DNA of 64,000 nt from Diadophis punctatus similis (lineage: Eukaryota; Chordata; Lepidosauria; Squamata; Dipsadidae): positions 4,854,843-4,918,842 of the forward strand of contig JALIGW010000032.1 of assembly GCA_023053685.1 (NCBI GenBank). The letters are read 5' to 3'. The position numbers and the translations under genes were made by a program. This document shows, one piece after another, positions 44,209 to 55,420 of the stretch (the stretch's first letter is position 1; each line of letters starts with the position of its first letter). The notes beneath the pieces were generated by a model. The model ran no database searches. It was not told where the DNA came from and saw only the letters and a program-made list of their open reading frames with translations.

Positions 44209-45472
44209 TAGAGATGTGAAGGCCAGGAAAAAAACCGGAAAAATTCGGGAAAAAATTTTTCCCCGTTTTTTTCCTGAAGGCTTTTTTGTTTTTTTCCAAA
44301 AAATTGGAAAAATTGAAAAAAGAAAAAAAAAACATTGTGGGATATTTTATTTTAACATGATGAATAAAATATTTTAAGACAGGGTGTTCAAATATTTTCC
44401 AAATCATTTCTAAAAAAACCGTATGATATCAGATTATTCTAATTTCTGTGCACTGAGTGAGGACAAGCAAGTCCTAGGTAACAAGCTGAACCCTCCAATG
44501 CAAGAACAGTACACATTTCTTCCTTTAGGAGGTGCTGCTATTGTAACAAGAAAAAGGTTTCAGTTTTTTGATGTTGGGAAGGTACTTTCAAATGTTGCAG
44601 AATATAGAACATCTTCAGGGATTTGGTCCAGGAATGCAATCTGGGATTCTGCCAAACATATTCCTCCTGCAACATGGAGGCAAGGTCTTTGCACAACACA
44701 GCCTCTGACTCCTATTGCTTCTCTCCTTCTCCAGATACCTCCATCTTCTGCAGCATGTGAAAGAATCTGGTCTATGTTTGGAAACACTCACACTAAGTCA
44801 AGAAATAAATTGACATGTGAAAGGGTAGAGAAGCTTGTTTCGATCCTGGCAAACCTTCAGTTTTTAGAAGTTCCTAACTGTGATGACGGACAAAAAAGAG
44901 TAGCTGCAGAAGCAGAGACGGATACTGACAATTTCAGCTCAGAAAATGATTCTGATTAAATGTCCATTGAAACTTAGTCCCACTCTCTTCTTAACACTTC
45001 CTCCATCTTCAATTCTTTTTATGAGAATGGGGTTTTTATTTTTATTTAATACCGTGGAGAGGAAATATGAGAAATTGTTACTTTTGGTTTTGAAAATTGT
45101 TTTGTGGAGGCTTTTTGGCTGTCCCACATAAACTAGTAAGCAGTTCAGGAGATTGTTGCTCCCTTTGTTACAATTACAAATAAACATTATAAAAAAGTAA
45201 ATTCTGTTTGTGATAATTGTTTGGCTACACTATATTTTTAATATGCTAGTTGTGATAATTTTATGCCAAGTCAAATTGTCCATAGTCATATTTTATGTTC
45301 CTAAAATAACAGAATGACTTTTAATCTTAAAAAGACAAAAAAGTGCTAATGTAGCATTTTTTTCAATTTTCCCAAAAATTTCCGTTCTCTCCCCCCCCCC
45401 CCCCCGAAAAAAACCGGAAAAAAACCGGGGGGTTTTCCGAGCTTCAAAATTTCCGGAAATTTTACATCTCTA
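44209..45472 (+). mobile_element. hAT element with transposase remnant
   Basis: The inverted ends TAGAGATGTGAA and TTTACATCTCTA lie between a perfect 8-bp duplication GTCCAGTC (44201-44208 and 45473-45480). It retains one reading frame for the C-terminal transposase. It is the more complete relative of the copy at 21359-22582. Confidence 0.9.
44423..44959 (+). pseudogene. hAT transposase C-terminal fragment
   Basis: This 178-codon open frame has, at residues 106-145, PPSSAACERIWSMFG followed by SRNKL and ERVEKLVSILANL. That is the signature of the hAT-family C-terminal dimerisation region that completes the RNase H-like transposase domain. The C-terminus is acidic and serine-rich (NFSSENDSD). 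The zinc-finger N-terminus and the first catalytic aspartates are absent. The full element is only 1264 bp, so it cannot encode an active transposase. The frame is uninterrupted, which suggests a fairly young copy. The first codon is arbitrary, because the start lies just after the element's noncoding left end. Confidence 0.82.
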
Positions 45473-45530
45473 GTCCAGTCTCTTCTTGAAAACCTCCAGT
45501 GATGGAGTACCCACAACCTCTGTCCCACTG

Positions 45531-45865
45531 TGTCACGATGTGAATATTGCCAGTTGAGCACCTCTGCCATATTTCTAGGTTTACTGTATTTTCTAATCAG
45601 CAGACATGTGACATGTATTACTGCGCATGTGTGCATTCCAGGAGTCTCCTCCTCCTTTCTTCTCCTGTGAGCCTCACCCGAGGCAGACGTGATTTCTTAG
45701 CTGAGACAATGTAGCTTAATAACATTTATATTCTTTTGTTACTTTTGTACTGAAATAAATATTTTGTTAATTAGAATTGAATCTCGGTTTTATTTTCTAA
45801 GTAAGGATGACTTCAAGGAAGCAAGATCCTATATCGCCTCGATAGGAATAATTCTTATTCCGTCA
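45531..45865 (+). mobile_element. Solo LTR
   Basis: It begins TGTCACGATG and ends CCGTCA with a perfect 5-bp duplication CACTG at 45526-45530 and 45866-45870. It contains GAAATAAATATTT. It is inserted into the CR1 copy. Confidence 0.87.
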
Positions 45866-46060
45866 CACTGGTTCATTGTCCTCACTGTTAGAAGTTTCTC
45901 CTTAATTCCAGGTTGCCTCTCTCCTGGATTAGTTTCCATCCGTTGCTTCTCGTCCTGCCTTCTGGTGATTTGGAAAATAGGACTCCCTCCTCTTCTTTGT
46001 GGCAGCCCTTCAAATATTGGAATCCTGCTACCATGTCCCCCTTAGTCCTTCTTAAAATGC

Positions 46061-46940
46061 TGCATCCAGTTCTGGTCACCATGATACCAAAAAAAGATAC
46101 TGGGATATTAGAAAGTGTGGAGAGAAGAATTAAGATGATCAGGGGTCTGCATGATGAGCGGTTGAGGGAACTATGTATGTTTAACCTAAGGAAGAGGCAG
46201 CTTAGGGGAGACATGAGAGTAGTCTTCCAGTATTTGAGGGGCTGCCACAAAGAAGAGGGGGGGTCAATTTATTTTCCAAAGCACCCGAAAGCAGGACAAG
46301 AAACAATGGATGGAAACTAATCAAAGAGAGAAGCAATCTGGAATTACGGAGAAATTTCTGGGCACTGAGAACAAATAATCAGTGGAACAGCTTCCCTTCA
46401 GAAGTTGTGGGTGCTCCAACACTGGAGGTTTTTTAAGAAGAGATTGGACAGCCACCTGTCTGAAATGACATAGGGCAGTGATGGCGAACCTTTTTTTCCT
46501 CGGGTGCCGAAATAGTGCATGTGTGCGCTATCGCACGAGTGCGCGTCCCCACACCCATATTCAATGCCCCCCACGCGTCCCCATCTCCTGACTTCTGGTG
46601 GGCCCGGTAGACCCATTTTTTGCCCTCCCCAAGCTCCAGAGGCTTTCTTGGAGCTTGGGGAGGGCAAAAATGCCCTCCCCTGCCCCCCTGCAGGCCCTCT
46701 GGAGGCTGAAAAAACCCTCCCAGAGCCTCCATGCGAGCCAAAAATCAGCTGGCGGGCGCCCACATGCACGCTGGAGCTGAGCTAGGGCAACAGCTCGCGT
46801 GCCAGCAGATATGGCTCCGCGTGCCAACTGTGGCACGCGTGCCATAGGTTCGCCATCACGGACATAGGGTCTCCTGCTTGAGCAGGGGGTTGGACTAGAA
46901 GACCTCCAAGGTCCCTTCCAGCTCTGTTCTGGTTGATTGA
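46061..46940 (+). mobile_element. CR1 LINE 3' end split by a hAT element
   Basis: Plus-strand CR1 blocks run from GCATCCAGTTCTGGTCACCA to about 46475. They resume at 46870 with TCTCCTGCTTGAGCAGGGGG and end in a GATT run at 46930-46947. Confidence 0.78.
46476..46861. mobile_element. hAT-type element (GTGATGGCGAACC ends)
   Basis: It begins CAGTGATGGCGAACC and ends GGTTCGCCATCACGG. A perfect 8-bp duplication ACATAGGG lies at 46468-46475 and 46862-46869. It is very close in sequence to 21829-22261. Confidence 0.87.
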
Positions 46941-46944
46941 TTGA

Positions 46945-47256
46945 TTGAAAAGATATTGGTTGGCAAAGCACTAAAGAAATCAGATTTTTTTCCCCAACCA
47001 GCTGGCAAGGATTTCCTCCGGCACCCGGGCAAGGCTTGGGAGCGCAGCCACGTGTGGTGACTTTCGTCGAGCGTGCTGAGGGGCCAGAGCGAATGAGCTT
47101 CCATGACAGTTTCTTGGCAACTGAGATCGGGAACAAAGTCCCTTCTGTGCTGGTGCTGCAAATCCCACTCTATGGTTCACTGATTACTGCAGAGTAAATA
47201 AATACCTGGGTCTCCAGGTGCCAATCCCATTGGTAACTGCTCAATTTTAACTACAG
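46945..47256. other. No gene recognised
   Basis: Mixed sequence without recognisable content. Confidence 0.35.
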
Positions 47257-47635
47257 GTGGAGTCCTTGACTTACAACAGTCCGTTTAGTGACCGTTACGA
47301 AGTTACGCCGCCAACAAAAAGTGAATGACAACCGTTTTTCAGCATCCCCACGGTCACGTGATCAAAATTCGGATGTTTGGCAACTGGCTCGTATTTATGA
47401 CGGTTGCATCGTCCCTGGGGGAGGGGGTCACGCGATCCCCTTTTGCTACCTCCTGACAATCACAGTCAATGGGGAAGGAGGATTCACTTAACAATTGTTT
47501 TCCTAATTGAACAACTGCAGTGGTTCACTTCACAACGGGGGCAAGAGAGGTCGTACAATGGGGCAAAACGGCTGTCTCGCTTAGCAACAGAAAGCTGGGC
47601 CTCAATTGTGGTCATAAGCCAAGGATTAGCTGGAT
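47257..47635. mobile_element. TCCTCGACTTACG-type MITE
   Basis: It has the left end ACAGGTGGAGTCCTTGACTT, a full interior, and the right end AAGCCAAGGATTAGCTGGA. Confidence 0.7.
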
Positions 47636-48080
47636 CAATGTTAGAAGGCCGCAACAATTCTTGGTGTCTACTTGGCAGGAACACATCAAAATTGTTCATT
47701 ATGTCCTGCCGCTATAACCGGACCGAGAGATCTATTTTCCCAGCAGGTTAAAAGAAAACAAGATTACGGTTTAAAAAAAAACCTTTTAAGAGCCACAAGG
47801 AGCTACGCTGAGAGCGTACAAGCATTCCTGGTGCCAATGAGTAGCCGGGTGGCACCGTGTTAATCTTTGGAAATGATACAGCTGGTAGTGGCCATCAACA
47901 GATCTGCGTGAGAAAAAGGCACGTAAATCCCCTTCTTAGCCTCTGAGCATCTTTTTTTCCTTCAAGGTTGCCAAAGATGAACGGGATGGTGTTCTTAAGA
48001 CTAGCCACAATTATCTCTAGGGTGAACTCCAAATTCTTTCGTCGGCTTCTTTCCAGTAGTCCATTCCTAAGGTTAGTGAA
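47636..48080. other. No gene recognised
   Basis: Mixed sequence without an exon I can support. Confidence 0.35.
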
Positions 48081-48415
48081 CTTGAAATAACAGAATTGGA
48101 AAGGACCTTGAAGGTCTTCTAGGTCTTCTCTGCTCAGACCGTATACCACTTCAGACAAATGGTTGTCAAATCTCTTCTTAAAAACCTCCAGTGTTGGAGC
48201 ATTCACAACTTCTAGATGCAAATTGTTCCACTGATTAATTGTTCTGTCAGGAATTTTCTCCTTAGTTCTAAGTTGTTTGATTAGTTTCCACCCGTTGCTT
48301 CTTGTCCTGCCCTCAGGTGCCTTGGAGAATAGCTTGACTCCTCTTCTTTGTGGCAACCCCTGAGATATTGGAACACTGCTATCATGTCACCCCAATTCTT
48401 TTCATTAAACTAGAT
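48081..48415 (-). mobile_element. CR1 LINE 3' end
   Basis: It runs from AACAGAATTGGAAAGGACCT through CTTGTCCTGCCCTCAGGTGC in reverse orientation. Confidence 0.78.
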
Positions 48416-48750
48416 TTTAAAGAACGGTTGCCGGAATTGGGTATCTCTAAGTTTAATGAAAAGAAGGACTAGGGGGTGACATGATTTAGAAGACTTAGAC
48501 TTACTTTATTGTCACTCTGAATGTACACTAATCGGCATACATTAAAATGAAATTTCCTTGCATGCAGCTCTCAAAGGATCACCACCACCAAGGTACACTA
48601 CATAAAACATGACAAGATAAATAAATGCAAAATTATGCATATAGGATAGCAGCGTTCTGATATCTCAGGGTTTGCCACAAAGAAGAGGGAGTTTAGCTAT
48701 TCTCCAAAGCACCTGAAGGCAGGACAAGAAGCAATGGATGGAAACGAATT
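48416..48750 (+). mobile_element. CR1 3' end split by another LINE tail
   Basis: The plus CR1 sequence breaks at about 48485 and resumes at about 48652 (TCTGATATCTCAGGGTTTGC). The inserted 48486-48650 piece (TTTATTGTCACTCTGAATGT) matches 56805-57000 in the same minus orientation. Confidence 0.65.
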
Positions 48751-49048
48751 CCCACAACACTGTCAAACTATTATTTACTAAGACTGTATTACTATTATTC
48801 TTCTCATCCTTCCTATTACCTATCTCCTCCTACTTATGACTATAACCACGTTGCTTGTTATCTTTACGATTTATATTGTTTTATTTAGTTTCCTAGTATT
48901 ATTTGATTGCTTATTTAGTATCCTATGACAATCACTAAGTGTTGTATCTTATGATTTATGATGAATGTATTTTTAATATACACTGAGAGACAAATTCCTT
49001 GTCTGTCCAATCACACTTGGCCAATAAAGAATTCTATTCTATTCCATT
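48751..49048 (+). mobile_element. CR1-L3 LINE 3' tail
   Basis: It contains the L3 3' UTR ending CACACTTGGCCAATAAAGAA followed by only two or three ATTCT units, an unexpanded tail. Confidence 0.75.
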
Positions 49049-49192
49049 CTAGACAAGGAGAGAAGCAACCTAGAACTAAGGAGAAACCAGGTTACGCTTG
49101 GTCAAAAATTGATCGGAATTAGAGCAGAGGGCATACAGAAGAGACTGATTGCTATCCAGTTTATGGTTGAAAATTACATCCCAAATGCGATT

Positions 49193-49567
49193 GCAGATAG
49201 TCCTCGAATTACAACCGTTTGTTTAGTGATCATTCAAACTTATGACAATACTGAAAAAAGTGACTTATGACCGTATTTCACACTTACGACCATTGCAGCA
49301 TCCGGTCATGGTCACGTGATCAAAATCCAGACGCTCAGCACCTGACTCACATTTATGACGGTCGCAGTGTCTTCGGGATCACGGGATCCCCTTTTGCGAC
49401 CTTCTGACAAGCAAAGTCAATAAGGGAGGCCAGATTCACTTAACAACCGTGTTAATAACTTAACAACTGCGGTGCTTCAGTTAACAACTGTGCCAAGGGA
49501 CAAAACTCACTTAACAACTATCTGACTAAGCAACAGAAATTTCGGGGTCTCTTGTGGTTGTAAATCT
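49193..49567. mobile_element. TCCTCGACTTACG-type MITE
   Basis: The left end is GATAGTCCTCGAATTACAAC and the full interior follows. The right end is degraded (TTGTGGTTGTAAATC). Confidence 0.72.
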
Positions 49568-50062
49568 ACCTACATTCTGAATCGTGAACTGCAGAAAAAT
49601 CTGGTTTTACCGAACACTCATATCCTATTGTCCAGGATCAATATACAGTAGGGCATTTTTCCCCACAGCTCTGGGAGGTAGACCAGTCTGATTAATTTCC
49701 TTGAACAGTGTAAAAATAGCACTTTAAAATCATAACATTAGTGTCTTGTGTTCAAAAAGCTACTGAACCTGATGCCTCTGAGCTATTGATTCCAGAATGG
49801 CCATTTTTTTCCTTTGTTGATTATGCAGCCTAAAACCTTGACAGTGGCAACAGAAGACCAACCCGTGAAGAAAAAGTTTTTCTTCGGTTAAAAACCTAAT
49901 TCATACAGAAAAAGAATGGAGAAACATTCAGAAACAGTTAAGGAAATCTTCAAAGGCTGCAGGGATCCTTAAGGGGCCACGAGGGCCTTCTAGGTTGTGG
50001 AGCCACACTTGTGAAAAGCCAAAAAGATAGGACTAGATTTCCTATTGTCATTTTTCTAGGAA
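49568..50062. other. No gene recognised
   Basis: A/T-rich sequence without a named repeat or exon. Confidence 0.4.
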
Positions 50063-50395
50063 TGATGGAATAAGAATTTGCGGTTAGAGGTGATAAGATC
50101 TTTTTCCCTTGAATCTAATCCTTGTCAAAATAAAGCCCGAGAATATAAGTTTAAGTAAGAAAATATTTATTTCAGTATAAAAGAATATAAAAACCAATAA
50201 TCTTAATGGCTACATCTCTGCAATCCAAGAACACATCCTCCCTCTCAGAGGACCATCACAGAAGAGAAAGAATGATACAAAGGAATGTTGTACATGCGCA
50301 GATCACTCATCACGTGACTGCTTTGCTAGGAATCTCTGAATATCATAGAGTTTAGTGTATGAGCACAGCTGACAATCAAAATTCACATTGTGACA
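50063..50395 (-). mobile_element. LTR of the same family, diverged
   Basis: The right side ends ACATTGTGACA, matching the other LTR starts in reverse, and it has the A/T-rich middle (TATTTATTTCAGTATAAAAG). The left boundary is uncertain and no 5-bp duplication is recognisable. Confidence 0.65.
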
Positions 50396-50509
50396 AGACC
50401 CTGTGCTCCATTTGACTTTAATTGCTTGCTCTTTATCAAAGTAACATATTCAATGTATATATTCCTTACGCTATTCATTGCGTTGCTCCATTTTGTGTAC
50501 CTTTAACAA

Positions 50510-50765
50510 ACAATAAAGGAGAATATTTGTAGCTCACGGTTGAAATGAGGGTCATTGGGTGCTCTCTGAGCTTGGGGGTTTTCTTGCAAACATTTCATTA
50601 CCCAACTAAGTAACATCATCAGAGTGGGAAAAGAGTGGGGTTTGCCAGGAGGAGGAGGAGGAAGACGACTGTGGGGTCCTTGGTGTTCTCTGAGCTTGGT
50701 GGGGGTTTTCTTGCAGACATTTCATGACCCAAACTAGGTAACATCACCCATCTTTTAAAAACCTT
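50510..50765 (-). mobile_element. Penelope-like repeat fragment with hammerhead-like motifs
   Basis: It has two minus-strand motifs at about 50585-50625 and 50713-50755, spaced about 130 bp apart. The 3' end block (GAATATTTGTAGCTCACGG) matches 470-540. Confidence 0.5.
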
Positions 50766-50875
50766 CCAGAAAATTTCAGTTAACTCTCTAATTTCCTAGA
50801 CAGCTACAATTACTGTGTGAATTAGTGCACTCTGTAATTTATCTGCATCGGGTCCAATAGTTACAATGGTGGTCT

Positions 50876-50983
50876 CCAGAACGGGTCTCCAACCTTGGCA
50901 ACTTTAAGGCTTGTGGACTTCAACTTAAAGTTGAGTTAAAGTCCACAAGCCTTAAAGTTGCCAAGGTTGGAGACCCCTGTGCA
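50876..50983. mobile_element. Palindromic MITE, shortened
   Basis: GGGTCTCCAACCTTGGCAAC and its reverse complement flank a short centre. Confidence 0.72.
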
Positions 50984-52699
50984 TATATGGGGTTGTTGTT
51001 TTTTAGAAGGACTGAAGAAAACCACCCGCAATAGTTCTAAGCACAGAGTTTAATGGAATTTTATTGCACAGGTAGAAGCAGCATCCCTCTGGATACCAGT
51101 CGCTCTGGGAAAACAACCAAGGTCACACACACCCCATTCCCCTGTCCTGCATGCATTCAGCTGCCGGTTGATGAAAGATAGCTGCCTCGGTGGACCTGGG
51201 TTTGATCCAGCTGAACCATTATGTTCCTAATCTGCCTTCCATAATACGGCACTGATGATCTGGACCGGGTATTTAAGTTCTCTTTGCTGTCTACAAAGAC
51301 ATGAAATTTCATATTCAGGACACAAGGCTCAGCATGCTGGCTTTTTAAAAAGCTGTTTTTCATTTTTATGGGTTCTCCCTCCAAGGGGTTCAGGCCGGCA
51401 TCCCTTATCGTCTTATGTTTACAACCTACTTTAGGATAACTGCTGCTCCCCTGTGGGTTGAAAACTTCCAGCTGGAGAGGTTTATGGTTTCATGAAATTT
51501 CTTCGACGTGGAGCCGCTGTGACGTGGAGCCAATCGAGCAAGTATTTTTCAACCTTGGTGACTTTAAAATGGGTGAGGGGCTGCTACCTTGCTACCTGTC
51601 TGCTCATTTCTCCTAATCCTAGCCCTCTAGTGAGGTGTGGCCACGACAATCCTAGTTTATGATCTTCTGGCGTATTTTTAAGTGCTTTGAATAAGGAGAA
51701 ACACAGATGTCAGTTGATAACTCACATTAATCAGCAAGTCCTATGATCAGTTACAATCAATTCTGCGATTCACGCTACAGCTCTAAAATTAAACCCAACT
51801 GTGTTTTGAAGAGTACAGCTATCAGCCAAGTGCTTAGCTACACTTAAAATGAGGCAAGTATAATTGAGTAACAAGAACACGTCACACTTATAACTTCAGT
51901 CTCAAACATATCATCAACCTGCATAGCAGGTAGAAGTAGGATACTGCGAGAGATATTTTAATAACTGTTTGGGGTCCCTGTGCATTCAGAACAGCCACTG
52001 GCCTCCCAAGGAAGGGCTTGAAATGGAGTGTCCAACCTTGGGAACTTTAAGTCTTGAAACTTGAAGTCCACATGTCCCAAGGTTGGACACCCTGCCTTAA
52101 AATACATTCACAAAGTAGGCAAAATCCAAACTATTCATCAGAACCACCCCACAAAGAACAACTATTATCTTGCATAGGACAACAGGCACACACATAAAAT
52201 ACTTAAAATAATTTTTACCCAATAAGGGGACTTTTCGCTTAATTGGGGATCAAGGTATTTTACCCGAATTTGCAAAGCACATTCTAAAAGTTCATTTGTT
52301 TATAATTTCACTGCAAAGACTGCATTCAACATCTTCCCTCTCCAGTTGAAATCAACACATAGCAGAATTACTTGGCGTCTACACTTTTAAAATCCTAGGA
52401 TTAAAAAAAATCCCACACATTTCCCTAACATTTTACACCTGAAGTTGCCTTAAATACAGGCAGTGCACCAGTGGATAGGTTGCCCAGAATTACAAATGTT
52501 AGGAGCAAGGAAACCTACAGAACTGGAGATTTTTTTAAAAAAAGGCTATATGGGAGGGACCCCCCAAAAACAGGGGCAGGGCCCTGATCACATGGTAACT
52601 GCTACCCTTTTTAACTCTCTTTTTTCAGCCTCCTCCTACCAGTTGCTCCTGATTTGTAAGGTTTTTCCAATGAAAAGAAGCAATTAAGCAGAAGTGGGG
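50984..52699. other. Unique-looking sequence with one minus-strand ORF
   Basis: A minus-strand frame at 51157-51384 (75 codons, containing KFHVFVDSKENLN and SVPYYGRQIRNIM) lies upstream of an AATAAA at about 51062. It could be an exon or a retrocopy, but I do not recognise the protein. A small palindromic piece lies at 52033-52094. Nothing else is named. Confidence 0.3.
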
Positions 52700-52848
52700 A
52701 ACTGTGGTCCTTTATGACTTGTGGACTTCAACTCCCAGAATTCCTGAGCCAGCATAGGCCAGGCACTAGTATACTTGTGGACTTCAACTCCCAGAATTCT
52801 GGGAATTGAAGTCCACAACTCATCAAAGGGCCATAGTTCCCCACCCCT
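52700..52848. mobile_element. Palindromic MITE with duplicated arm
   Basis: ACTTGTGGACTTCAACTCCC occurs twice in tandem before one complementary arm. The outer ends GGGAACTGTGGTCC and its reverse complement also pair. Confidence 0.68.
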
Positions 52849-53359
52849 GAATTAAATAAGCTATTCACATATGCTCTTAAAACACAAGGCATTCACTCCA
52901 TCCTCCAATGCAAACTCATCTTAGAAATGTCCATTATTATTTACTGGGCACACAAATTAGGCGAGTGGTCTGTGGGATCCAGCGCAACCCTTGAAGGATC
53001 CTTTTCGAGATCCAAAATGCTCCAGGTAAACGCCAAGAGAAAAATACCTACCCGCTTTCCAGGTAAATGCAAAGAGAAATACCTGTCTGCTTTGGGTTCT
53101 AAAGCAAGCTACTTCTTTACACGAGAGAAGGGTGCATTCTGCCAATCCTCCCAACAGCATTCTGGTTTTTTTACATATTTTTATGGCATTTATATGCGAC
53201 TCATCTCACATAAAAATGTGTGAGGTAATAGGCGAGATAAACTTCCTTTCACCTATAAAGCAACTCTGGGCAGCCTTACATGTAATTTGGGTTTGGATCC
53301 GATCTGGCTAACCTTTAACCTCTCAACCAAAGGCAACGAGAATTGATCCCTATCGGAGC
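52849..53359. other. No gene recognised
   Basis: Probable intronic sequence of UBE2R2. A short duplication (AAATGCAAAGAGAAATACCT and relatives) lies near 53030-53085. Confidence 0.4.
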
Positions 53360-53445
53360 TGATTTTATTTTTATTTATTTATTAAATTTATATGCCACCC
53401 ATCTGTCAGAGCGGCTCTGGGAGGATGACACGTTGATAAAAAGGT
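53360..53445 (-). mobile_element. LINE or SINE tail fragment
   Basis: TTTATTTATTTATTAAATTT followed by ATATGCCACCCATCTG resembles reversed LINE tails ending in AAAT repeats. Confidence 0.45.
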
Positions 53446-53754
53446 TAAAAAACAAAAAGATAATACGGAAGATTAAATTAAGAAAATTTTGGTTCTTTTT
53501 TCCCCTTTGCCAGCCTTCAGAGATGCAGGGGGAGAAAAGCAAAGGGTGGCCCTGAAAGGGAAGGGGGGCTTTGAAGGGCTGGGTCCCCACCCTTGGCAGT
53601 TGCTGGGTTTTCCCCAGGTGGTCTCAGGAGAAAGGGGGAATTGGGGTGGGGGGAGCTAAGAGGACCAGACACAGGCCCTCCTCTCTCATTGAAAGGGGGG
53701 GGGGAGAGAAAGGAGTCTTGGAGGAACAAAGTGAGAAGAAAAGGCACCCCTGAA

Positions 53755-54570
53755 TGTGGGGAGATCCTCATTAAAATGGGGGGGACGACAAAGTGGGGAA
53801 ACAGTCATGAAACACGTAGTGCAAAAGCAGGGAGGCCCTCATAAAAATTGGAGTACAGAAACAAAGCTCTCATGAAAACTGGGATATCAAAGCGGGAAGA
53901 ACCCCATGAAAAGTGGGGTGCCAAAAGCAGGGAGATCCTCATGTAAACAGGGGAGTCCCTCATTAAAAACAAGGTGCCAAAGCGGGGAGACCGCCATGAA
54001 AAGTGGGGTGTCAAGCCAGAGAGACCCCCTCAATAAAAGCAGGGAGACCCTCATTAGAAAGCAGGGTGCAAACCCGGGGAGTCCCTTATGAAAAATGGGG
54101 AGACCTTCATATAAAGAGGGGGGTGGGGCAAAGCAGGAGACTGCCGTGAAAAGTGGGGAGCAATCTCAGGAAGACCCTCATGAAAAGCGGGGAGGCCCTC
54201 ATTAAAAAGGGGGTGCAAACTCGGGAAGGTCCCCAAAAGGGGGTGTGCAAACCCAGAAAAATGGGGAGACCCTCATGAAAAAAAGGGCTGCCACAGCAGG
54301 GAGACCCTGAAAAGCGGGGTGCCAATCTCTTGGGAGACCCCCATGAAAAGCGGGGTGCAAAACCAGAGAGACCCTCTTGAAAAAGTGGGGAGAACCCTCA
54401 TGAAAGCTGGGGTGCAAAGGCAGGGAGATAGCCCCCCTCATGAAAATCAGGGAGACCCTCAGGAGAAAGTGAGATGCCACAGCGGAGAGACCCTGAAAAG
54501 CGGGGTGCAAAACCAGAGATCCCCTCCTTCAAAAGCGGGGAGACCCTCATGAAAAATCGGGGTGCCAAAC
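53755..54570. repeat. Degenerate minisatellite in UBE2R2 intron 1
   Basis: About twenty copies of a 35-40 bp unit built from GGGGAGACCCTCATGAAAA and GCGGGGTGCAAA halves. Units vary in length and sequence. The array ends about 150 bp before the exon 1 splice donor and borders the CpG island. Confidence 0.85.
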
Positions 54571-54717
54571 CCTTGGGAATGGGGGGGGACACTGCAGAGA
54601 AGCCCCCTCCTCTCCTTTAGAGCCGGCTCCCCGCCCCCCCTCCGGCCTTCTCACCGGGGTGTCGTCCCCCCCAGGGGGGCGGGGGGAGGGGAGGGGGCGC
54701 GCGGGGGGCGTGGCCTC

Positions 54718-54719
54718 AC
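54718..54719 (-). other. UBE2R2: Splice donor of UBE2R2 exon 1
   Basis: Reading CTTCAAG|GTGAGG on the minus strand, this is a near-consensus donor. The reading frame after it diverges from the protein family at exactly this point. Confidence 0.92.
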
Positions 54720-54896
54720 CTTGAAGTAGCCGCCCTCGTAGAGCGTGTTGGGCGGCCCGAAGATGGCCACCTCCCAGTTGTAGAGGTCGGACTCGTCGAC
54801 CAGGGTGATGCGGAAGCCCTCCACCGGCTCCTCCTGCAGCCCCTTCAGCTCCAGCATCAGCGCCTTCTGGGAGCTGCTCACCTGCTGCTGCGCCAT
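54720..54896 (-). CDS. UBE2R2: UBE2R2 first coding exon
   Basis: The minus strand encodes 59 residues starting MAQQQVSSSQKALMLELKGL and ending NTLYEGGYFK. This is the N-terminus of the ubiquitin-conjugating (UBC) fold of the CDC34/UBE2R family of E2 enzymes, which transfer ubiquitin with cullin-RING ligases. MAQQQ, ITLVDESDLYN and NTLYEGG fit UBE2R2 better than its paralogue CDC34 (which has VTLVDEGDLYN and NTYYEGG). The ATG (54894-54896) follows GCCGCC. The exon ends in phase 0 at AAG followed by the donor GTGAGG (54719 downwards). The HPN motif and active-site cysteine belong to later exons, which are not in this window, so intron 1 is longer than 54 kb if the assembly is continuous. It is located in a CpG island, as expected for a housekeeping gene. 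The frames extending past the donor are not coding. Confidence 0.95.
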
Positions 54897-55420
54897 GGCG
54901 GCGGACGGGGACCGCGACGGGGAGGAAGGCGAGACGGGAGCCGCTCAGGCCGGGCAGGGCCTGGCCGCGGCGGGCCAGGCCGGGCCAGGCCGCCCGGCCC
55001 GCCCGCCGCAGCAGCCGCCGCCGCCGCCGCGATCCTCCTGCTCCGTGCGGGGAGGGGAGGGGGGCGGAGGGGGGAGGGGAGGGCGGCCCTGGGCGAGCCT
55101 GAGGCGGGGGGGGAGGGGGGGCAAAGGCGGACGAGCGCGGCCTCCGCCACCGAGCGAGGCAGCCGCCGACCAATTTCGCTCCCCACCGGCGGGGGCCCCT
55201 CGACGCCGACGCCGCTTCCTTTTGTGACGGCGACGCCGCTCGCTCCCTCCCTCGCTCGGTCCGTCCGTCCGTCGCTCGCGCCCGCTGACGGGAACGCGCA
55301 CGCTCCGCCCGGCAGGCCCCGCCCTCCCGCCGCCGCCGCTTCCGCTTCCGCCTTCCTGCCTCGGCAGGGAGGCGCAGGCCGGCCGGCCGCCTCTCCGCGC
55401 ACGCGCACGCGGGGCGGCTC

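Larger units (their letters stand above)
43740..46060 (-). mobile_element. CR1 LINE 3' end with three nested insertions
   Basis: Minus-strand CR1 pieces lie at 43740-43812, 44183-44208, 45481-45530 and 45871-46060. They join in order when the elements at 43813-44174, 44209-45472 and 45531-45865 are removed. Confidence 0.83.

Noticed and set aside
54547..55173. A 208-codon minus frame overlapping the UBE2R2 exon
   Set aside because: It is a different reading frame of the CpG island. The protein-family match is in the 54896 frame and ends at the splice donor.
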